22,517 nt of DNA from Pseudomonadota bacterium (GTDB lineage Bacteria > Myxococcota > Bradymonadia > UBA4248), in contig JAGBXG010000323.1 of assembly GCA_017629415.1 (NCBI GenBank), positions 1 through 22,517 on the forward strand, read 5' to 3'. The notes beneath the pieces were generated by a model that saw nothing but the letters and a program-made list of their open reading frames with translations, was not told the DNA's origin and searched no databases. Both the position numbers and the translations under genes were made by a program. Positions 22,118-22,517 of this stretch are shown here, piece after piece; position 1 is the stretch's first letter, and each line of letters opens with the position of its first letter.

Positions 22118-22517
22118 ATGGATAAAGTGACTTTAAATAAGGATGTTTTGGATAAAAACGCCAGACTTATTAAAGATGATAGGTTTAAAGTTGAACTGAA
22201 TAAGAAAAATCTGGATGTTCAGAAGAAAGAGATGGGCTATGGCGAGACACTTGAGGGCGTTTATAATAAACGGTCGCCAAGTATTGTGCCGAAAGTTTCG
22301 ACAGGTCTTCCGGCTTCGAGCGGTTCCTCAAGTTTAGGTTCCAGCCTTTTAAATTCGGGTTCCTCGAGTCTGGGTTCTGGTTCCTCGAGTTTGGGTTCCA
22401 GCCTTTTAGGTTCTGGTTCTTCGAGTCTGGGTTCTGGTTCTTCGAGTTTAGGTTCCAGCCTTTTAAATTCGGGTTCTTCGAGTCTGGGTTCGGGTTCTTC
22501 GAGTTTAGGTTCCAGCC
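22118..22517 (+). CDS. Ser/Gly/Leu repeat protein, 3'-truncated by the window
   Basis: The frame is open from the ATG at 22118 to the last base; a TAG at 22100 closes it upstream, so this is the first possible ATG. The ribosome binding site is weak (AGG at 22101). About 133 residues are present. Residues 1-60 are charged and Lys-rich (MDKVTLNKDVLDKNARLIKD) with no signal peptide. From about residue 65 the protein turns into a repeat rich in Ser, Gly and Leu, built from GSSSLGS and SSLL motifs. The unit is 19 codons (57 bp). Function is unknown; a cytoplasmic or later-anchored low-complexity protein is possible. It resembles the protein at 1-969 only in being a low-complexity repeat protein. 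Confidence 0.75.
   Translation, partial: MDKVTLNKDVLDKNARLIKDDRFKVELNKKNLDVQKKEMGYGETLEGVYNKRSPSIVPKVSTGLPASSGSSSLGSSLLNSGSSSLGSGSSSLGSSLLGSGSSSLGSGSSSLGSSLLNSGSSSLGSGSSSLGSS
22310..22517 (+). repeat. 57-bp in-frame tandem repeat
   Basis: A partial first unit and about three further 19-codon units (reading GSSSLGS, GSSSLGS, SLL, then N or G, then S) run to the window edge. Copies differ mostly at third codon positions (TCC/TCT/TCG, TTA/TTG/CTG) and by AAT versus GGT at one codon. Confidence 0.85.

Noticed and set aside
1..22517. tRNA, rRNA or prophage/IS transposase genes
   Set aside because: I scanned by eye for tRNA-like cloverleaf ends, rRNA motifs and transposase motifs and saw none; a covariance or profile search was not possible here.

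Overview
This is a bacterial chromosomal window of roughly 50% G+C, read directly as protein-coding on both strands. The many lipoproteins with Cys-rich repeat modules, a Hanks-type Ser/Thr kinase with a membrane domain, a lamin-tail lipoprotein and Gly/Met- or Ser/Gly-rich repeat proteins point to a deltaproteobacterium in the wide sense, most likely Myxococcota. That placement is an inference from protein style; no rRNA or other phylogenetic marker was compared.

Layout. 1-969 is the 3' part of a Met/Gly-rich repeat protein. 1137-2015 encodes a coiled-coil protein with one membrane helix. 2138-4240 is a lipoprotein GH13 alpha-amylase. 4439-8488 holds three tandem, paralogous Cys-rich lipoproteins on the plus strand. 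A CpoB/YbgF-like coiled-coil protein (8766-9554, minus) and a lipoprotein-type oligoendopeptidase F (9797-11821, plus) are divergent. rpiB (12113-12565) sits between two copies of a GGGGCT-type palindromic repeat. On the minus strand follow a type IIA topoisomerase A subunit (12728-15127), a Cys-repeat plus lamin-tail lipoprotein (15352-16485) and an SH3b lipoprotein with a His/Cys arrangement like clan CD (caspase-fold) proteins (16546-17760). A membrane Ser/Thr kinase (18074-19864, plus) and a PIN-PhoH protein (20114-21526, minus) are convergent. The right edge cuts a Ser/Gly/Leu repeat protein starting at 22118.

Functional reading. Housekeeping genes (rpiB, topoisomerase subunit, PIN-PhoH) are interspersed with secreted or surface lipoproteins: amylase, peptidase, Cys-rich proteins and a putative caspase-fold protein. 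Seven proteins carry a lipobox, so this is largely a cell-envelope and extracellular-interface neighbourhood. Most genes appear to be single transcription units with their own ribosome binding site, not operons.

Most notable observation. Seven intergenic clusters hold 17 palindromes of very different sequence but one shared architecture: an outer GC-rich stem, a single unpaired G, then an inner stem beginning TAT and ending ATA, closed by a short loop (often GTCA or GAA). Stem sequences vary while pairing is kept, so structure is conserved rather than sequence. In every cluster with a T tract, the tract lies on the strand carrying the bulged C. Some clusters work plausibly as terminators, but two lie between divergent genes, where no ordinary terminator is needed. 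This may be an undescribed REP-like or structured-RNA element family.
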